From Blastococcus saxobsidens DD2 (lineage in GTDB: Bacteria > Actinomycetota > Actinomycetes > Mycobacteriales > Geodermatophilaceae), in assembly GCF_000284015.1 (NCBI RefSeq), contig NC_016943.1, positions 413,541-477,540 on the forward strand: DNA of 64,000 nt, given 5' to 3'. A program made the translations under genes and the position numbers. Numbering within the stretch: the stretch's first letter is position 1; every line of letters starts with the position of its first letter. The notes below the pieces were generated by a model. The model did no database searches. It was not told the DNA's origin and saw nothing but the letters and a program-made list of their open reading frames with translations. This document shows positions 7,751 to 17,565 of this stretch, piece after piece.

Positions 7751-9046
7751 TCAGCCGACGCGACGGAGGATGTCCGGGCTCAGCTGGTCGACGGCGGTGT
7801 GCCCGGTCAGCCCCAGGGTCAGGTCGAACTCGCCGACCACGTCGGAGATCACCTGTCGGACCCCCTCCTCGCCGGCCAGTGCCAGCCCCCAGGCGAAGGG
7901 GCGGCCCAGCAGCACCGCCCGGGCGCCGAGCGCGACGGCGGTGAACACGTCGGCGCCGCTGCGGATTCCGCTGTCGAGCAGCACCGGCGCGCGGTCGCCG
8001 ATCGCGGCGACGACGTCGGGCAGGGCGTCCAGTGCGGCGATCGAACGGTCCACCTGGCGGCCGCCGTGGGTGCTGACGACGACGCCGTCCATCCCCTCGT
8101 CCAGCGCGCGGCGGGCGTCGTCGGGGTGCAGCACGCCCTTGAGCAGGATGGGCAGCTTCGTGCGCTCCCGCAGCCAGGTGAGGTCGGCCCAGCTGATCGA
8201 GGGCCGGGAGTAGATGGACAGGAACGTCTCGACGGCGGCGCGGGGCAGCGGCGAGCGCAGGTTGTCGCGGAACGACCCCGGCCACGCCTTCGCCATCGTC
8301 ACCAGCGCCTTGACCGCGGCGGGCGTCGGGCGGGGCTGCGGTTGGGCGGGCGGGGAGTCTGTCTGCCCGGCGCCGGCGGCCCGCGCCTCGACCAGCCTGC
8401 GGAACACCGGGTCGGAGGTGTACTGGGCGATGCCCTTGCCCAGGGCGAACGGCAGGTGGCCCAGGTCGAGATCGCGTGGCCGCCATCCGAGCATGGTGGT
8501 GTCCAGGGTGACCACGAGCGCGTCGCAGCCCGCGGCCTCCGCCCGGCCGATCAGGCTCTCGACCAGCTCGTCGGAGGTCGACCAGTACAGCTGGAACCAG
8601 CGGGGCGCGGCGCCCATCACCGCCGCGCACTCCTCCATCGAGCGGGAGCCCTGGTTGGAGAAGACCATCGGCACACCGGTGGCCGCGGCCGCCCGGGCGA
8701 CGGCGAGGTCGGCCTCCGGGTGCACCAGTTCGAGGGCGCCGACCGGGCCGAGCAGCAACGGCGCGGGTAGCCGGCGTCCGAACAGCTCCACCGAGGTGTC
8801 GCGCGCGCTGGCGTCCCGCAGCACCCGGGGGACGACGGCCCACGTGTCGAACGCGGCGCGGTTCGCCCGCTGCGTCGTCTCGTCGCCCGCGCCGCCGGCC
8901 ACGTAGGCGTAGGCGCGGGCGTCGAGCACCCGCTTGGCCCGCTCCTGCAGCCGCCGGATGCCGACGGGCACGCGCGGGGAACGGCCGTACACCCCGGCCC
9001 GGTAGACCTCGTTCTGCCGCCGTCGACCCACGCCCACCTCGTTCAC
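7751..9046 (-). CDS. FMN-dependent alpha-hydroxy-acid oxidase, lactate 2-monooxygenase-like
   Basis: A 431-residue FMN enzyme of the lactate oxidase/glycolate oxidase family. The signatures are [24 protein letters not shown] with [12 protein letters not shown] (typical of lactate 2-monooxygenase), the active-site region [12 protein letters not shown] and the FMN phosphate loop [12 protein letters not shown]. The family oxidises L-lactate to acetate and CO2, or oxidises related hydroxy acids to keto acids. The exact substrate is not certain from sequence. The canonical SNHGGRQ is STHGGRQ here, as in many monooxygenase-type members. The start is GTG at 9046. It stands alone on this strand, divergent from the surface protein at 9275. 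Confidence 0.88.
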   Translation of the reverse strand: MNEVGVGRRRQNEVYRAGVYGRSPRVPVGIRRLQERAKRVLDARAYAYVAGGAGDETTQRANRAAFDTWAVVPRVLRDASARDTSVELFGRRLPAPLLLGPVGALELVHPEADLAVARAAAATGVPMVFSNQGSRSMEECAAVMGAAPRWFQLYWSTSDELVESLIGRAEAAGCDALVVTLDTTMLGWRPRDLDLGHLPFALGKGIAQYTSDPVFRRLVEARAAGAGQTDSPPAQPQPRPTPAAVKALVTMAKAWPGSFRDNLRSPLPRAAVETFLSIYSRPSISWADLTWLRERTKLPILLKGVLHPDDARRALDEGMDGVVVSTHGGRQVDRSIAALDALPDVVAAIGDRAPVLLDSGIRSGADVFTAVALGARAVLLGRPFAWGLALAGEEGVRQVISDVVGEFDLTLGLTGHTAVDQLSPDILRRVG

Positions 9047-9274
9047 GCGGCCACCGTAGTGACCCCGCTCTCACCGTCTCCCGCGGGGCGGGCGGAGGGC
9101 ATACCGGCGACCTCACCGAGGTTCTCCGGAGACCGGTCGGAAAGGGAATTCCCGACACGCCGGACGACACGCCCGACACGCGCGTAACGGGCTGGCGACG
9201 AAGCGTCACATCCTGCATCATCTGGAACTCCAGCGCACCGAAAGGCGGAGATCGGACTGACCAGCAGGTGGGAG

Positions 9275-10366
9275 TTGACCGCCGAACCGACGTGGACGAC
9301 GTCGGCCCGGAAGGCGCGGAGCGCCCGCTCTGCCGGTGTGGTGACCGGTCTCCTCGTCCTGCTGCTCTCCGCCGCGGTCGCCGGGGCCGGGTCCGCGCTG
9401 GCGATCGACGACCCGACCCGTCCGGACGCCCGCGTCACCCACGGGCCCAGCTGCCACCCGGGCGGGATCGTCGTCGAGGTCGTCGCCGGCAGCGCTCCCT
9501 TCTCCGTCCGCCTGGCGACGACCCGCCGGCCGGCGGGTGAGGACGAGGCCACGCTCGGCGCGCAGGGCAGCAGCGTGGTGCTGCGGACCGGTGACGTCGC
9601 ACCCGGCGAGACCATCGACCCACGGCTGGAGTTCACCGCCCGGGACGGTTCCGGCGTCGCATACGTCGACGAGCTCGAGGAGTACACGCTCACCCGGCCG
9701 ACGGTGGAGGACTGCCAGCTCGCCCTGTCCCCGCCGCCGCCCCCGCCCGCGCCGCCGACGGCCAGCGTGGAAGCCGGTGCCACCGCTCCCGCACCCAGCA
9801 CCGGCTCGGCCGGCGGCACCGGCTCGCAGGCGGGCGTCGCGGTGACCACCAGCCGGGCACCCCGCACCACCACGACGAGCAGCGAGACCAGCACGACGGG
9901 CACCCCGTCGGTCACCTCCGTCCCGGAGAGCACCTCGCCGGCCGTCCCGGCGCCCGCGGCCGCGGGCACGCCGCAGATCCCGTCCGGGGGCACGGTGACC
10001 CTGCGCGGAGCGGGCTTCATCCCCGGTGAGCGGGTGGACATCCGGCTCCACGGCCGGGACACGGTCCTCGCCACGGCGACCGCCGACGCCGACGGTGCGG
10101 TCCGCGTGGACGTCCGCATCCCCGCGGACGTGACGGCCGGTCCCACCACGCTCGACCTCGTCGGCGTCGACTCCGCCGTCAGCACCGGTGTGGACCTGCA
10201 GGTCGCCGCCGGCCAGGAAGCGGCCGGCCGGACGCGGGGTGTCGTCTCGCTCGCCTCCCTGATCGCGGCGGCGGTGGCGCTCGTGGGCACGGTCGGCGCG
10301 CTGGTCTCGGTCGCGGGCCGGCAGCACGCCGATCGTCGCGGCCGCGGCCCGATCCGTACCGCCTGA
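9275..10366 (+). CDS. Secreted, C-terminally anchored surface protein
   Basis: A 363-residue protein with a signal peptide (GLLVLLLSAAVAGAGSALA, cleavage near residue 43), a folded N-terminal domain with two cysteines, and a Pro/Ser/Thr-rich linker (about residues 150-240). A beta-sandwich-like segment with SGGTVTLRGAGFIPGERVDI, reminiscent of IPT/Ig-like surface repeats, follows. A terminal transmembrane helix precedes a basic tail (RQHADRRGRG). The TTG start at 9275 has GGGAG right next to it, closer than ideal, and no better upstream start is in frame. Probably displayed on the cell wall. Function unknown. Confidence 0.7.
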   Translation: MTAEPTWTTSARKARSARSAGVVTGLLVLLLSAAVAGAGSALAIDDPTRPDARVTHGPSCHPGGIVVEVVAGSAPFSVRLATTRRPAGEDEATLGAQGSSVVLRTGDVAPGETIDPRLEFTARDGSGVAYVDELEEYTLTRPTVEDCQLALSPPPPPPAPPTASVEAGATAPAPSTGSAGGTGSQAGVAVTTSRAPRTTTTSSETSTTGTPSVTSVPESTSPAVPAPAAAGTPQIPSGGTVTLRGAGFIPGERVDIRLHGRDTVLATATADADGAVRVDVRIPADVTAGPTTLDLVGVDSAVSTGVDLQVAAGQEAAGRTRGVVSLASLIAAAVALVGTVGALVSVAGRQHADRRGRGPIRTA

Positions 10367-10404
10367 CCGGTTTCGCCGCTCCCGGATCAGGGGACGATGG
10401 GCAG

Positions 10405-10905
10405 GTGCCACTGTCCGAGGACGCGATCGCGCGCGGGGTCCCCCGGGACGCCGCCGCTCTTCCCGGAGTCGCTCCCCGCCCCGCCGAGACGTGGTTGCGC
10501 ATCGTCCAGGTGCACGACCGGATCACCCGACGGGTCGACTCGGCGCTCCACCGCCACCACGGCCTCTCCCTCACCGGCTTCGAGGCCCTCCGCCGGATCG
10601 CCGACTCACCGGGCGAACGAGCGTCGATGGGGGAGGTCGCCGAGGCCGTCGGGCTGTCGCGGCCCGGCGTCACCAGCACGATCAACCGGCTGGTGACCGA
10701 GGGCCTCGTCATCCGGGAACGGGTCGAGGGCGACAAGCGGCTGCTGCACGCGCGGCTGACACCGGCGGGCCGGGAACGGGTGGAGGCGGCCCGCGTCACG
10801 CACGACGAACTCGTCGCCCACCTGCTCACCCTGATCGGGGACGACGCCGCCGTCGTCACCGACGCCCTGGCCCGGGTCTCGGCCGCCACCCGCAGCCGCC
10901 GCTGA
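10405..10905 (+). CDS. MarR family transcriptional regulator
   Basis: A 166-residue winged-helix regulator. The MarR core runs from about residue 30, with the recognition helix and wing at residues 70-115 (MGEVAEAVGLSRPGVTSTIN, then EGDKRLLHARLTPAGRE). These proteins are usually small-molecule-responsive repressors of adjacent genes. The start is GTG at 10405. It lies about 100 bp ahead of the ThDP enzyme and transport module, transcribed the same way, so it is a candidate regulator of that module (inference). Confidence 0.9.
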   Translation: MPLSEDAIARGVPRDAAALPGVAPRPAETWLRIVQVHDRITRRVDSALHRHHGLSLTGFEALRRIADSPGERASMGEVAEAVGLSRPGVTSTINRLVTEGLVIRERVEGDKRLLHARLTPAGRERVEAARVTHDELVAHLLTLIGDDAAVVTDALARVSAATRSRR

Positions 10906-11004
10906 CGTCCCCGGGTGGACCGGGCGCGACGCGCGTACGGTCGCCGGCGTGACAGACCTCCGTGACCGGCATCACCCAGGGCTCCGCACGACGGCGGTGC
11001 GGCG

Positions 11005-12555
11005 ATGAACGGGGCCCAGGCGCTGATCCGCACCCTGGTCGACGCGCGCGTCGACGTCTGCTTCAGCAACCCGGGCACGTCCGAGATGCACTTCGTCGCC
11101 GCGCTTGACCAGGTGCCGGAGATGCGCGGCGTCCTCTGCCTGTTCGAAGGCGTGGCCACCGGTGCCGCCGACGGTTACGGGCGGATGACGGGCCGCCCCG
11201 CCTCGGTCCTGCTGCACCTGGGGCCGGGTCTGGCCAACGGGCTGGCCAATCTGCACAACGCCCGCCGCGCGCGGACGCCGATCGTCACCGTGGTCGGTGA
11301 TCACGCCGGCTACCACAAGGCCTATGACTCACCCCTGGAGTCGGACATCGACGCCCTCGCCGGCACGGTGTCCGGCTGGGTCCGGCGCTCCGCGCGGTCG
11401 GCCGACATCGGCGACGACGCCGCGGCCGCCGTCGCCGCTGCCCGCACCGCACCCGGCCAGATCGCCACGCTGGTCCTGCCCGCGGACACCTCCTGGTCGG
11501 CCGGTGCCGCGAGCGCCGCGCCGCTGCCGGTCGAGGCGCCGGCGGCGGTGCCGGACGACGCCCTCGCCGCCGTGGCCGCCGTGCTGGCCTCCGGCGAGCC
11601 GTGCGCCCTGCTGGTCGGCGGGGGAGCGACCCGCACCCGGGGCCTCGTGGCCGCGAGCCGGGTGGCGGCCGCCGCGGGGGCGCCGCTGTTCTGCGAGACG
11701 TTCCCCGCCCGGCTGGAGCGCGGCGCGGGCCGGCCGGTGGTCGAGCGGCTCCCGCGGGCGGCCGACCAGGTCACCCGGCGGCTGGCCGGCGTCCGTCACC
11801 TGGTGCTGGTGGGTGTCCGCTCGCCGGTGTCGTTCTTCGCCTATCCCGACCAGCCCAGCGACCTGGTGCCCGACGGCTGCCAGGTGCACGAGCTGGGCAC
11901 GGTCGCCGACGACCTGCCCGGTGCGCTCGAGCGGCTCGCGGACCTCGTGGGCGCGCCCGCGGAGGCGGTCCTGCAGCCGGCCGGGCGGCCGGAGCTGCCC
12001 ACCGGCGAGCTGAGCCTCGACTCGATCGGCCGGATCCTGGGTGCGCTGCTGCCCGAGGGGGCGATCGTGGTGGACGAAGGCGTCACCTCCACCCGGCAGA
12101 TGCCCGGCCCGACCGCGGGCGCGCCGCCGCACGACTGGCTCACGCTCACCGGCGGAGCCATCGGTCAGGGGCTGCCGGTGGCGACCGGAGCCGCGGTCGC
12201 GGCGCCGGGTCGCCCGGTGATCTGCCTCGAGGGCGACGGCAGCGCCATGTACACCGTGTCGGCCCTGTGGACCCAGGCTCGCGAGGGGCTCGACGTCACC
12301 ACGCTGGTGTTCAGCAACCGCTCCTACCGGATCCTCGAGGGGGAGCTCGCCAACGTGGGGGCGGCGGCCTCCGGGCCGCGGGCGAGGGACCTGCTGGAGC
12401 TCGGACGGCCGGAGCTGGACTTCGCGGCCATGGCCACCGGCATGGGCGTCCCGGCGACGCGGGCGCGGACCGCCGAGGACCTGATCCAGCAGTTCCGCCG
12501 CGCGCTGGCCGAGCCCGGCCCGCACCTGATCGATGTGGTACTTCCCGGTCCGTGA
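11005..12555 (+). CDS. Thiamine-diphosphate enzyme, acetolactate synthase large-subunit-like
   Basis: A 516-residue member of the IlvB/MdlC/phosphonopyruvate decarboxylase superfamily in the usual order. The N-terminal Pyr domain has SNPGTSEMHF and the activating Glu in FEGVATGAADGYGRM. A central domain and a C-terminal PP domain with the Mg-ThDP motif follow (EGDGSAMYTVSALWTQAREG, then SNRSYRILEGEL). It is shorter than true acetolactate synthases (about 570-620), and no regulatory subunit gene follows. A 2-keto-acid decarboxylase or carboligase for a substrate imported by the adjacent TctABC system is more likely than branched-chain synthesis (inference). The start is ATG at 11005. Confidence 0.8.
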   Translation: MNGAQALIRTLVDARVDVCFSNPGTSEMHFVAALDQVPEMRGVLCLFEGVATGAADGYGRMTGRPASVLLHLGPGLANGLANLHNARRARTPIVTVVGDHAGYHKAYDSPLESDIDALAGTVSGWVRRSARSADIGDDAAAAVAAARTAPGQIATLVLPADTSWSAGAASAAPLPVEAPAAVPDDALAAVAAVLASGEPCALLVGGGATRTRGLVAASRVAAAAGAPLFCETFPARLERGAGRPVVERLPRAADQVTRRLAGVRHLVLVGVRSPVSFFAYPDQPSDLVPDGCQVHELGTVADDLPGALERLADLVGAPAEAVLQPAGRPELPTGELSLDSIGRILGALLPEGAIVVDEGVTSTRQMPGPTAGAPPHDWLTLTGGAIGQGLPVATGAAVAAPGRPVICLEGDGSAMYTVSALWTQAREGLDVTTLVFSNRSYRILEGELANVGAAASGPRARDLLELGRPELDFAAMATGMGVPATRARTAEDLIQQFRRALAEPGPHLIDVVLPGP

Positions 12556-12673
12556 ACGAGTCCGAACCGTTGCCGACTCCCGGGCGCCGCCGTCTCCCAG
12601 CTGTGCTTACATCGTCGTGACCCGGGCCACCGCCCGATCCGGCGGTAGCCGGCGTCACCATCCAGGAGGAACC

Positions 12674-13654
12674 ATGCGGAACTCGTCAGCCCTCAGCGGC
12701 CTCGTCCTGCTGGGTCTCGTCGCGGCGTGCGGTGGGGACGGCGAGGAGGCCGCAGCTCCTGGCGAGGCCGCCGCCTCCTACCCGACCGAGTCGATCCGGA
12801 TGCTGGTGCCCTACGGCGCCGGTGGCCCCACCGACCTGACCACCCGCACCGTCGGCGCCTGCATCGAGGAGGAGCTGGGGCAGACGGTCGTGGTCGAGAA
12901 CATGGAAGGCGGATCGGGTGCGCTGGCCATGACCGAGCTGGCCGGTGCCGAGCCCGACGGGTACACCCTGTCGCTGGTCACGGCCGGCACCACGGTCCTC
13001 ACCCCGCTGGCCAACGACCTGGACTACACCAAGGACGACTTCACCCCGATCGGCGTCATGTCGCTGGTGCCCTCGGTGCTGGCGGTGGGGGAGGACTCGC
13101 CGTACGCCTCCGCCGAGGACTTCTTCGCCGCGGCCGAGGCCGAACCGGGCACGGTGACCGTCGGCGTCCCCGGCGCCTCGACGCCGCAGGGCATCGAGCT
13201 CCAGCGGCTGGCCGACGAGCACGGCGTGGAGGTCACCGTGGTCCCGTTCGACGGGAACGCCGAGATGACCACCGCCGTCCTGGGCGGCAACGTCGACGCG
13301 GTGCTGATCAACGCCTCCTCGGACGTCGTGCAGAACATCGAGGCCGGGGCGTTCCAGCCGCTGGTGGCCTCGTCGGAGGAGCGGCTGTCCTGGCTGCCCG
13401 ACACCCCGACCTTCACCGAGCTGGGCTACGAGGGGCTGACCCTCTCGGGCTCCACCTTCGGCCTCGCCGGCCCCGCCGGTCTGCCCGACGACGTCGTGAC
13501 GACGCTCGAGGACACGCTGCAGACCTGCCTGGCGAAGGACGAGGTGCGCCAGACGATCGGCGAGCAGTACGTGCCCGAGGAGTTCGCCGGCGCCGACGAG
13601 CTCGGCACGATCCTCGACGACACCCAGCAGGCGTACGAGCCGATCCTCGGCTGA
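12674..13654 (+). CDS. tctC: TctC-type solute-binding lipoprotein (first copy)
   Basis: A 326-residue tripartite tricarboxylate transporter receptor. Start ATG at 12674 with AGGAGGA. The lipobox LVAAC puts the lipid-anchored Cys at 19. The mature part has the family pattern: YPTESIRMLVPYGAGGPTDL, CIEEELGQTVVVEN, GVPGAST and a C-terminal EQYVPEEF. It captures a carboxylate outside the membrane for TctA/TctB. A second, closely similar copy follows 46 bases later, so one transporter may have two binding proteins. The in-frame region upstream of 12674 overlaps the previous gene and is not coding. Confidence 0.88.
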   Translation: MRNSSALSGLVLLGLVAACGGDGEEAAAPGEAAASYPTESIRMLVPYGAGGPTDLTTRTVGACIEEELGQTVVVENMEGGSGALAMTELAGAEPDGYTLSLVTAGTTVLTPLANDLDYTKDDFTPIGVMSLVPSVLAVGEDSPYASAEDFFAAAEAEPGTVTVGVPGASTPQGIELQRLADEHGVEVTVVPFDGNAEMTTAVLGGNVDAVLINASSDVVQNIEAGAFQPLVASSEERLSWLPDTPTFTELGYEGLTLSGSTFGLAGPAGLPDDVVTTLEDTLQTCLAKDEVRQTIGEQYVPEEFAGADELGTILDDTQQAYEPILG

Positions 13655-13700
13655 CCTGCGCATCCCCTGTACCGATCCCGCACGACCGGAGGAACCACAC

Positions 13701-14705
13701 ATGCGACGAATCCGTGCCACCGCCCCAGCCCTGCTGGCGGCGTCCGTCCTCGTCCTCGCCGCCTGCGGTGACGATGCGGCCGAGCCCGACACCGATGCCG
13801 GGGGTGGCGGCGACGCGGCCGCCGCCGAGTACCCGACCGAGAGCATCACCCTGATCGTGCCCTACGCCGCCGGTGGCCCCACCGACCTGGCGGGGCGCAC
13901 GATCGGGTCCTGCATCGAGGAGGAGCTCGGGCAGACCGTGGTCGTGGAGAACCGGGAGGGTGCCTCCGGCTCGGTCGGCATGCAGGCGATGATCGCCGGC
14001 GGCAACGACGGCTACACCCTGTCGCTGATCGCGGTGCCCGCATCGGCGACCAACCCGCTGCAGGACGACGTGGGCTACACGAACGAGGACTACGTCCCGA
14101 TCGCCGTGGTCACCGAGATCCCCTCGGCGCTCGTCGTGGGAGCGGACTCGCAGTTCAGCACCGCCGAGGAGTTCTTCCAGTACGCCGAGGAGAACCCGGG
14201 CGAGCTCAACGTCGGGGTTCCCGGCACGACGACGTCGCAGGCGATGGAGCTCCGGCGGCTGGCCGAGGAGTACGGCGTCGAGGTGACGGCGGTGCCGTTC
14301 ACCGGCAATGCCGAGATGACCACGGCCATCCTCGGCGGCAACGTCGACGCCATCTTCATCAACTCCTCCCAGGACGTCCTGGAGAACATCGAGGCCGGCA
14401 GCTTCCTCCCGCTGGCGGTCAGCCCGGCCGAGCCGGTGGACTACATCGACGCGCCGACCCTCGCGGAGTCCGGCTTCCCCGAGCTGACCAACAGCGTGTC
14501 GGTGTTCGGTCTCGCGGCGCCGGCCGGCGTCCCGGACGACGTCGTGTCGACGCTCGAGGAGACGGTGGACACGTGCCTGCAGAAGAACGAGGTCCGCGAG
14601 CAGCTGGGTGAGCAGTACGTGCCCGACGAGTTCATCGACTCCGAGGCCTTCTCGTCGCGGATCGACAGCATCATCGAGGCCTACGGCCCGATCCTGCAGG
14701 AGTGA
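13701..14705 (+). CDS. tctC: TctC-type solute-binding lipoprotein (second copy)
   Basis: A 334-residue paralogue of the preceding protein, sharing long identical blocks (PYAAGGPTDL, EEELGQTVVVEN, NAEMTTA, GGNVDA). The lipobox LAAC puts Cys at 22. Start ATG at 13701 with CGGAGGA. Tandem duplication followed by divergence is the simplest origin. It may bind a related carboxylate or tune affinity. A 15-bp stem-loop follows the stop. Confidence 0.88.
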   Translation: MRRIRATAPALLAASVLVLAACGDDAAEPDTDAGGGGDAAAAEYPTESITLIVPYAAGGPTDLAGRTIGSCIEEELGQTVVVENREGASGSVGMQAMIAGGNDGYTLSLIAVPASATNPLQDDVGYTNEDYVPIAVVTEIPSALVVGADSQFSTAEEFFQYAEENPGELNVGVPGTTTSQAMELRRLAEEYGVEVTAVPFTGNAEMTTAILGGNVDAIFINSSQDVLENIEAGSFLPLAVSPAEPVDYIDAPTLAESGFPELTNSVSVFGLAAPAGVPDDVVSTLEETVDTCLQKNEVREQLGEQYVPDEFIDSEAFSSRIDSIIEAYGPILQE

Positions 14706-14711
14706 CCTTCC

Positions 14712-14747
14712 GCCGTGGGGCCCGCCGGGAACGGCGGGCCCCACGGC
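14712..14747 (+). terminator. Stem-loop between tctC and tctB
   Basis: Fifteen paired bases (14712-14726 with 14733-14747, containing CGTGGGGCCCGCC) and a 6-base loop start 7 bases after the tctC stop. There is no T-run and the operon continues. Such a hairpin most likely protects the 3' end of the binding-protein mRNA or attenuates the permease genes (inference). The peptide ABC operon has a counterpart at 52317. Confidence 0.6.
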
Positions 14748-14788
14748 GCCGGCCTGCTCCCGGTCCCCGCGTCCTCCTGGAGTTCCCG

Positions 14789-15241
14789 ATGTCCAAGCAC
14801 CTGCACCGGCTGGCCCCCGCGCTCCTGCTGGTGTTCGGCCTTGCCGCGATGTACGGCGCATACCAGCTCGGCCTCGGTGAGCTCCAGGCCCCGGGGTCGG
14901 GACTGTGGCCGTTCATCGTGGCGTCGCTGATGGCGCTGACCGCGCTGCTGCTCCTGTTCATCGACGACCCCGACGACTACGAGCAGTGGAACCGGAATGC
15001 CCTGCGCATCGCGGGCGGGCTGCTGAGCCTCGCGGCGTTCATCGTGCTCTTCGAGACGATCGGCTTCGTCATCCCCGCCTTCCTCATGCTGCTCCTCTGG
15101 CTGCGGCTGTTCGCCAAGGAGCCGTGGCGCTGGGCCGTCCCGCTGGCGGTCGGCGGCGCGCTGGTGTTCTACCTGCTGTTCGACGTGGCACTGGCCGTGC
15201 CCTTCCCCGACGGCATCCTCTTCGCGGGAACGGGGCGCTGA
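14789..15241 (+). CDS. tctB: TctB family small permease subunit
   Basis: A 150-residue membrane protein with four predicted helices (about residues 9-28, 35-55, 70-95 and 115-140), the TctB layout. I chose ATG 14789 because TCCTGGAG precedes it and the first helix then starts properly. Upstream in-frame codons run through the hairpin and look non-coding. Its stop almost touches the tctA start at 15243. Confidence 0.85.
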   Translation: MSKHLHRLAPALLLVFGLAAMYGAYQLGLGELQAPGSGLWPFIVASLMALTALLLLFIDDPDDYEQWNRNALRIAGGLLSLAAFIVLFETIGFVIPAFLMLLLWLRLFAKEPWRWAVPLAVGGALVFYLLFDVALAVPFPDGILFAGTGR

Positions 15242-15242
15242 C

Positions 15243-16865
15243 GTGGGAATCCTCGACGGGATCAGCCAGGGCTTCGCCGTCGCCCTCGACCCGGTCAACC
15301 TGCTCTACGTCTTCCTCGGCGTCCTGATCGGCACGGTCATCGGCGTGCTGCCGGGCCTCGGGCCGACGGCGACCATCGCCCTGCTGCTGCCGCTGACCTA
15401 CGAGGTCGAGCCCGTCACCGCGGTCATCCTGCTGGCGGGCATCTACTACGGGTCGATGTACGGCGGCACGATCACCTCGGTGCTGCTGCAGCTGCCCGGC
15501 GAGGCGGCCTCGGTCGTCACCACGTTCGACGGCTACCAGATGGCCAAGCAGGGCCGGGCCGGCCCCGCCCTGGGTATCGCGGCGGTCGGCTCGTTCATCG
15601 GCGGCACGGTCGCGGTGATCGGGCTGACCCTGCTGGCGCCGCCGTTGGCCGACCTGGCCGTCGAGTTCGGCTCGCAGGAGTACGTGGCGCTCACCGCCCT
15701 CGGCATCCTGCTCGTCACCTACCTGGGCACCCGGCACCCGGTGAAGAGCCTGTGCATGGCGGCCCTGGGCCTGCTGCTGGCCACCATCGGCCAGGACGCC
15801 ATCACCGGGACCACCCGCTTCACCTTCGGGCAGATCTCGCTGTTCGACGGGTTCGACTTCGTCGCGGTGGCCATGGGCCTGTTCGGCGTCGGCGAGATCC
15901 TCTACAACGTCGAGAAGACCGAGAAGGCCCAGGCGATCAAGACCAAGCTCAAGAACGTCTGGCCGAGCCGCAAGGACTTCCGCGACTCCTCGGGTGCGAT
16001 CGCCCGCGGCTCGGTGATGGGCTTCTTCATCGGCGTCCTGCCCGGTGGCGGCGGGGTCATCTCCTCGCTGGCCTCCTACGCCACCGAGAAGCGGCGCGCC
16101 AAGGACCCGAGCCGGTTCGGCAAGGGCGCCATCGAGGGCGTCGCGGGGCCGGAGACGGCCAACAACGCGTCGTCGACCTCGGCCTTCATCCCGCTGCTCA
16201 CGCTCGGGATCCCGGCCAACGTGGTCCTCGCGCTGATCTTCGGCGCGCTGCTGGTCCAAGGCATCACACCCGGCCCCCAGCTGATCTCCCAGGAGCCCGA
16301 GATCTTCTGGGGCGTCATCGCGTCGATGTACATCGGCAACCTCATGCTGCTGGCGCTGAACATCCCGCTGGTCGGGGTGTTCGTGCAGCTGCTGCGGGTG
16401 CGGGCCGGGATCCTCGCCGCCTTCGCGCTGCTGGTCACGATGGCCGGCGTCTTCTCGGTCAACAACGACCCGTTCGACATGTGGGTCGTGCTGATCTTCG
16501 GCATCGTCGGCTGGCTGATGAAGAAGACCGGGTTCGAGCCGGGCCCGCTGGTGCTCGCCTTCGTGCTCGGCTCGATCCTCGAGACCAACTTCCGCCGATC
16601 GATGCTGCTCTCCGGCGGCGAATTGTCGACCTTCGTCACCCGGCCCATGTCCGGAACCATCTTCGCCCTCATGGCGCTGGTCATCATCATCAGCGTGATC
16701 TCGGGGATCCGGAAGCGTCGCCGCCGCAGCCGCCCGGCCACCCCGGGGGAGGAGGACCTCACCGCGACGGGGACCACCGCCGAGCCCGAGGGGACCCCCG
16801 GCAACGAGACGACCGACGAGCAGGTGCCCCCGGCCGAGAGCGGGGCGCCGCGCGACCGCTCCTGA
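15243..16865 (+). CDS. tctA: TctA family large permease subunit
   Basis: A 540-residue protein with 10-12 hydrophobic segments, the transport-channel subunit of the tripartite tricarboxylate transporter. Family signatures are GVLPGLGPTATIALLLPLTY, GIYYGSMYGGTITSVLL, PGEAASVVTTFDGYQMAKQG and a second conserved half with GVLPGGGGVI and TLGIPANVVLALI. The hydrophilic C-terminal tail (about 40 residues, Glu/Thr-rich) is cytoplasmic and not conserved in the family. The GTG start lies directly after the tctB stop, so translation is coupled. Confidence 0.92.
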   Translation: MGILDGISQGFAVALDPVNLLYVFLGVLIGTVIGVLPGLGPTATIALLLPLTYEVEPVTAVILLAGIYYGSMYGGTITSVLLQLPGEAASVVTTFDGYQMAKQGRAGPALGIAAVGSFIGGTVAVIGLTLLAPPLADLAVEFGSQEYVALTALGILLVTYLGTRHPVKSLCMAALGLLLATIGQDAITGTTRFTFGQISLFDGFDFVAVAMGLFGVGEILYNVEKTEKAQAIKTKLKNVWPSRKDFRDSSGAIARGSVMGFFIGVLPGGGGVISSLASYATEKRRAKDPSRFGKGAIEGVAGPETANNASSTSAFIPLLTLGIPANVVLALIFGALLVQGITPGPQLISQEPEIFWGVIASMYIGNLMLLALNIPLVGVFVQLLRVRAGILAAFALLVTMAGVFSVNNDPFDMWVVLIFGIVGWLMKKTGFEPGPLVLAFVLGSILETNFRRSMLLSGGELSTFVTRPMSGTIFALMALVIIISVISGIRKRRRRSRPATPGEEDLTATGTTAEPEGTPGNETTDEQVPPAESGAPRDRS

Positions 16866-16899
16866 CCGAACCGGAATCCATCGAGCGCGAGGGGCGCGA

Positions 16900-17565
16900 G
16901 TGATCGACAAACGGGTGGCGTCCCTCGCCGAGGCGGTCCAGGGCCTGGCGGACGGCTCGACCGTCCTGGTCGGCGGGTTCGGCGCCGCCGGCGTCCCGGT
17001 GGAGCTGGTGCACGCCGTCCTCGACCAGGGGGCGCGGGACTTGACGATCGTCACCAACAACGCCGGCGCCGGCGAGACCGACGTCGCCGCGCTCATCCGG
17101 GAGCACCGGGTGCGGAAGATCATCTGCTCGTACCCGCGGTCGGCGGGGTCGATCTGGTTCGAGGAGTTCTACCGGGCGGGGGACATCGAGCTCGAGCTGG
17201 TCCCCCAGGGCACGCTGAGCGAGCGCATGCGTGCGGCGGGGGCGGGCCTCGGTGGCTTCTTCACCCCCGCCGGCGCGGACTCGCTGCTGGCCCGCGGCAA
17301 GGAGGTGCGGATGATCGCCGGACGGCGGCACGTCTTCGAGGAGCCGCTGCGCGGCGACCTGGCCCTGGTCAAGGCGTTGCGCGCCGACCGCTGGGGCAAC
17401 CTGGTCTACAACAAGGCGGCGCGGAACTTCGGCCCGACCATGGCCACCGCCGCGGAGGTCACCGCCGTGCAGGTGCGGGAGTTCGTGGAGCTGGGCGATC
17501 TGGATGCCGAGGCAGTCGTGACCCCGGGCATCTTCGTCGACCGGGTCGTCGAGGTGGCGGAATGA
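16900..17565 (+). CDS. pcaI: 3-oxoadipate/3-oxoacid CoA-transferase subunit A
   Basis: A 221-residue alpha subunit of a family I CoA-transferase. It has GFGAAGVPVELVHAVLDQGA, TNNAGAGETD, IICSYPRSAGS, LVPQGTLSERMRAAGAG and DRWGNLVYNKAARNFGP. These blocks are closest in my recall to PcaI of the beta-ketoadipate pathway. Acetoacetate (SCOT-type) transferases are similar, so the acyl substrate is not settled. GTG start at 16900. It overlaps the next gene by ATGA. With the transporter upstream it suggests uptake and CoA activation of a carboxylate. Confidence 0.82.
   Translation: MIDKRVASLAEAVQGLADGSTVLVGGFGAAGVPVELVHAVLDQGARDLTIVTNNAGAGETDVAALIREHRVRKIICSYPRSAGSIWFEEFYRAGDIELELVPQGTLSERMRAAGAGLGGFFTPAGADSLLARGKEVRMIAGRRHVFEEPLRGDLALVKALRADRWGNLVYNKAARNFGPTMATAAEVTAVQVREFVELGDLDAEAVVTPGIFVDRVVEVAE

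Noticed and set aside
12533-12673. Upstream extension of the first tctC to 12533
   Set aside because: It overlaps the end of the ThDP enzyme gene and would bury the lipoprotein signal peptide. ATG 12674 has AGGAGGA.
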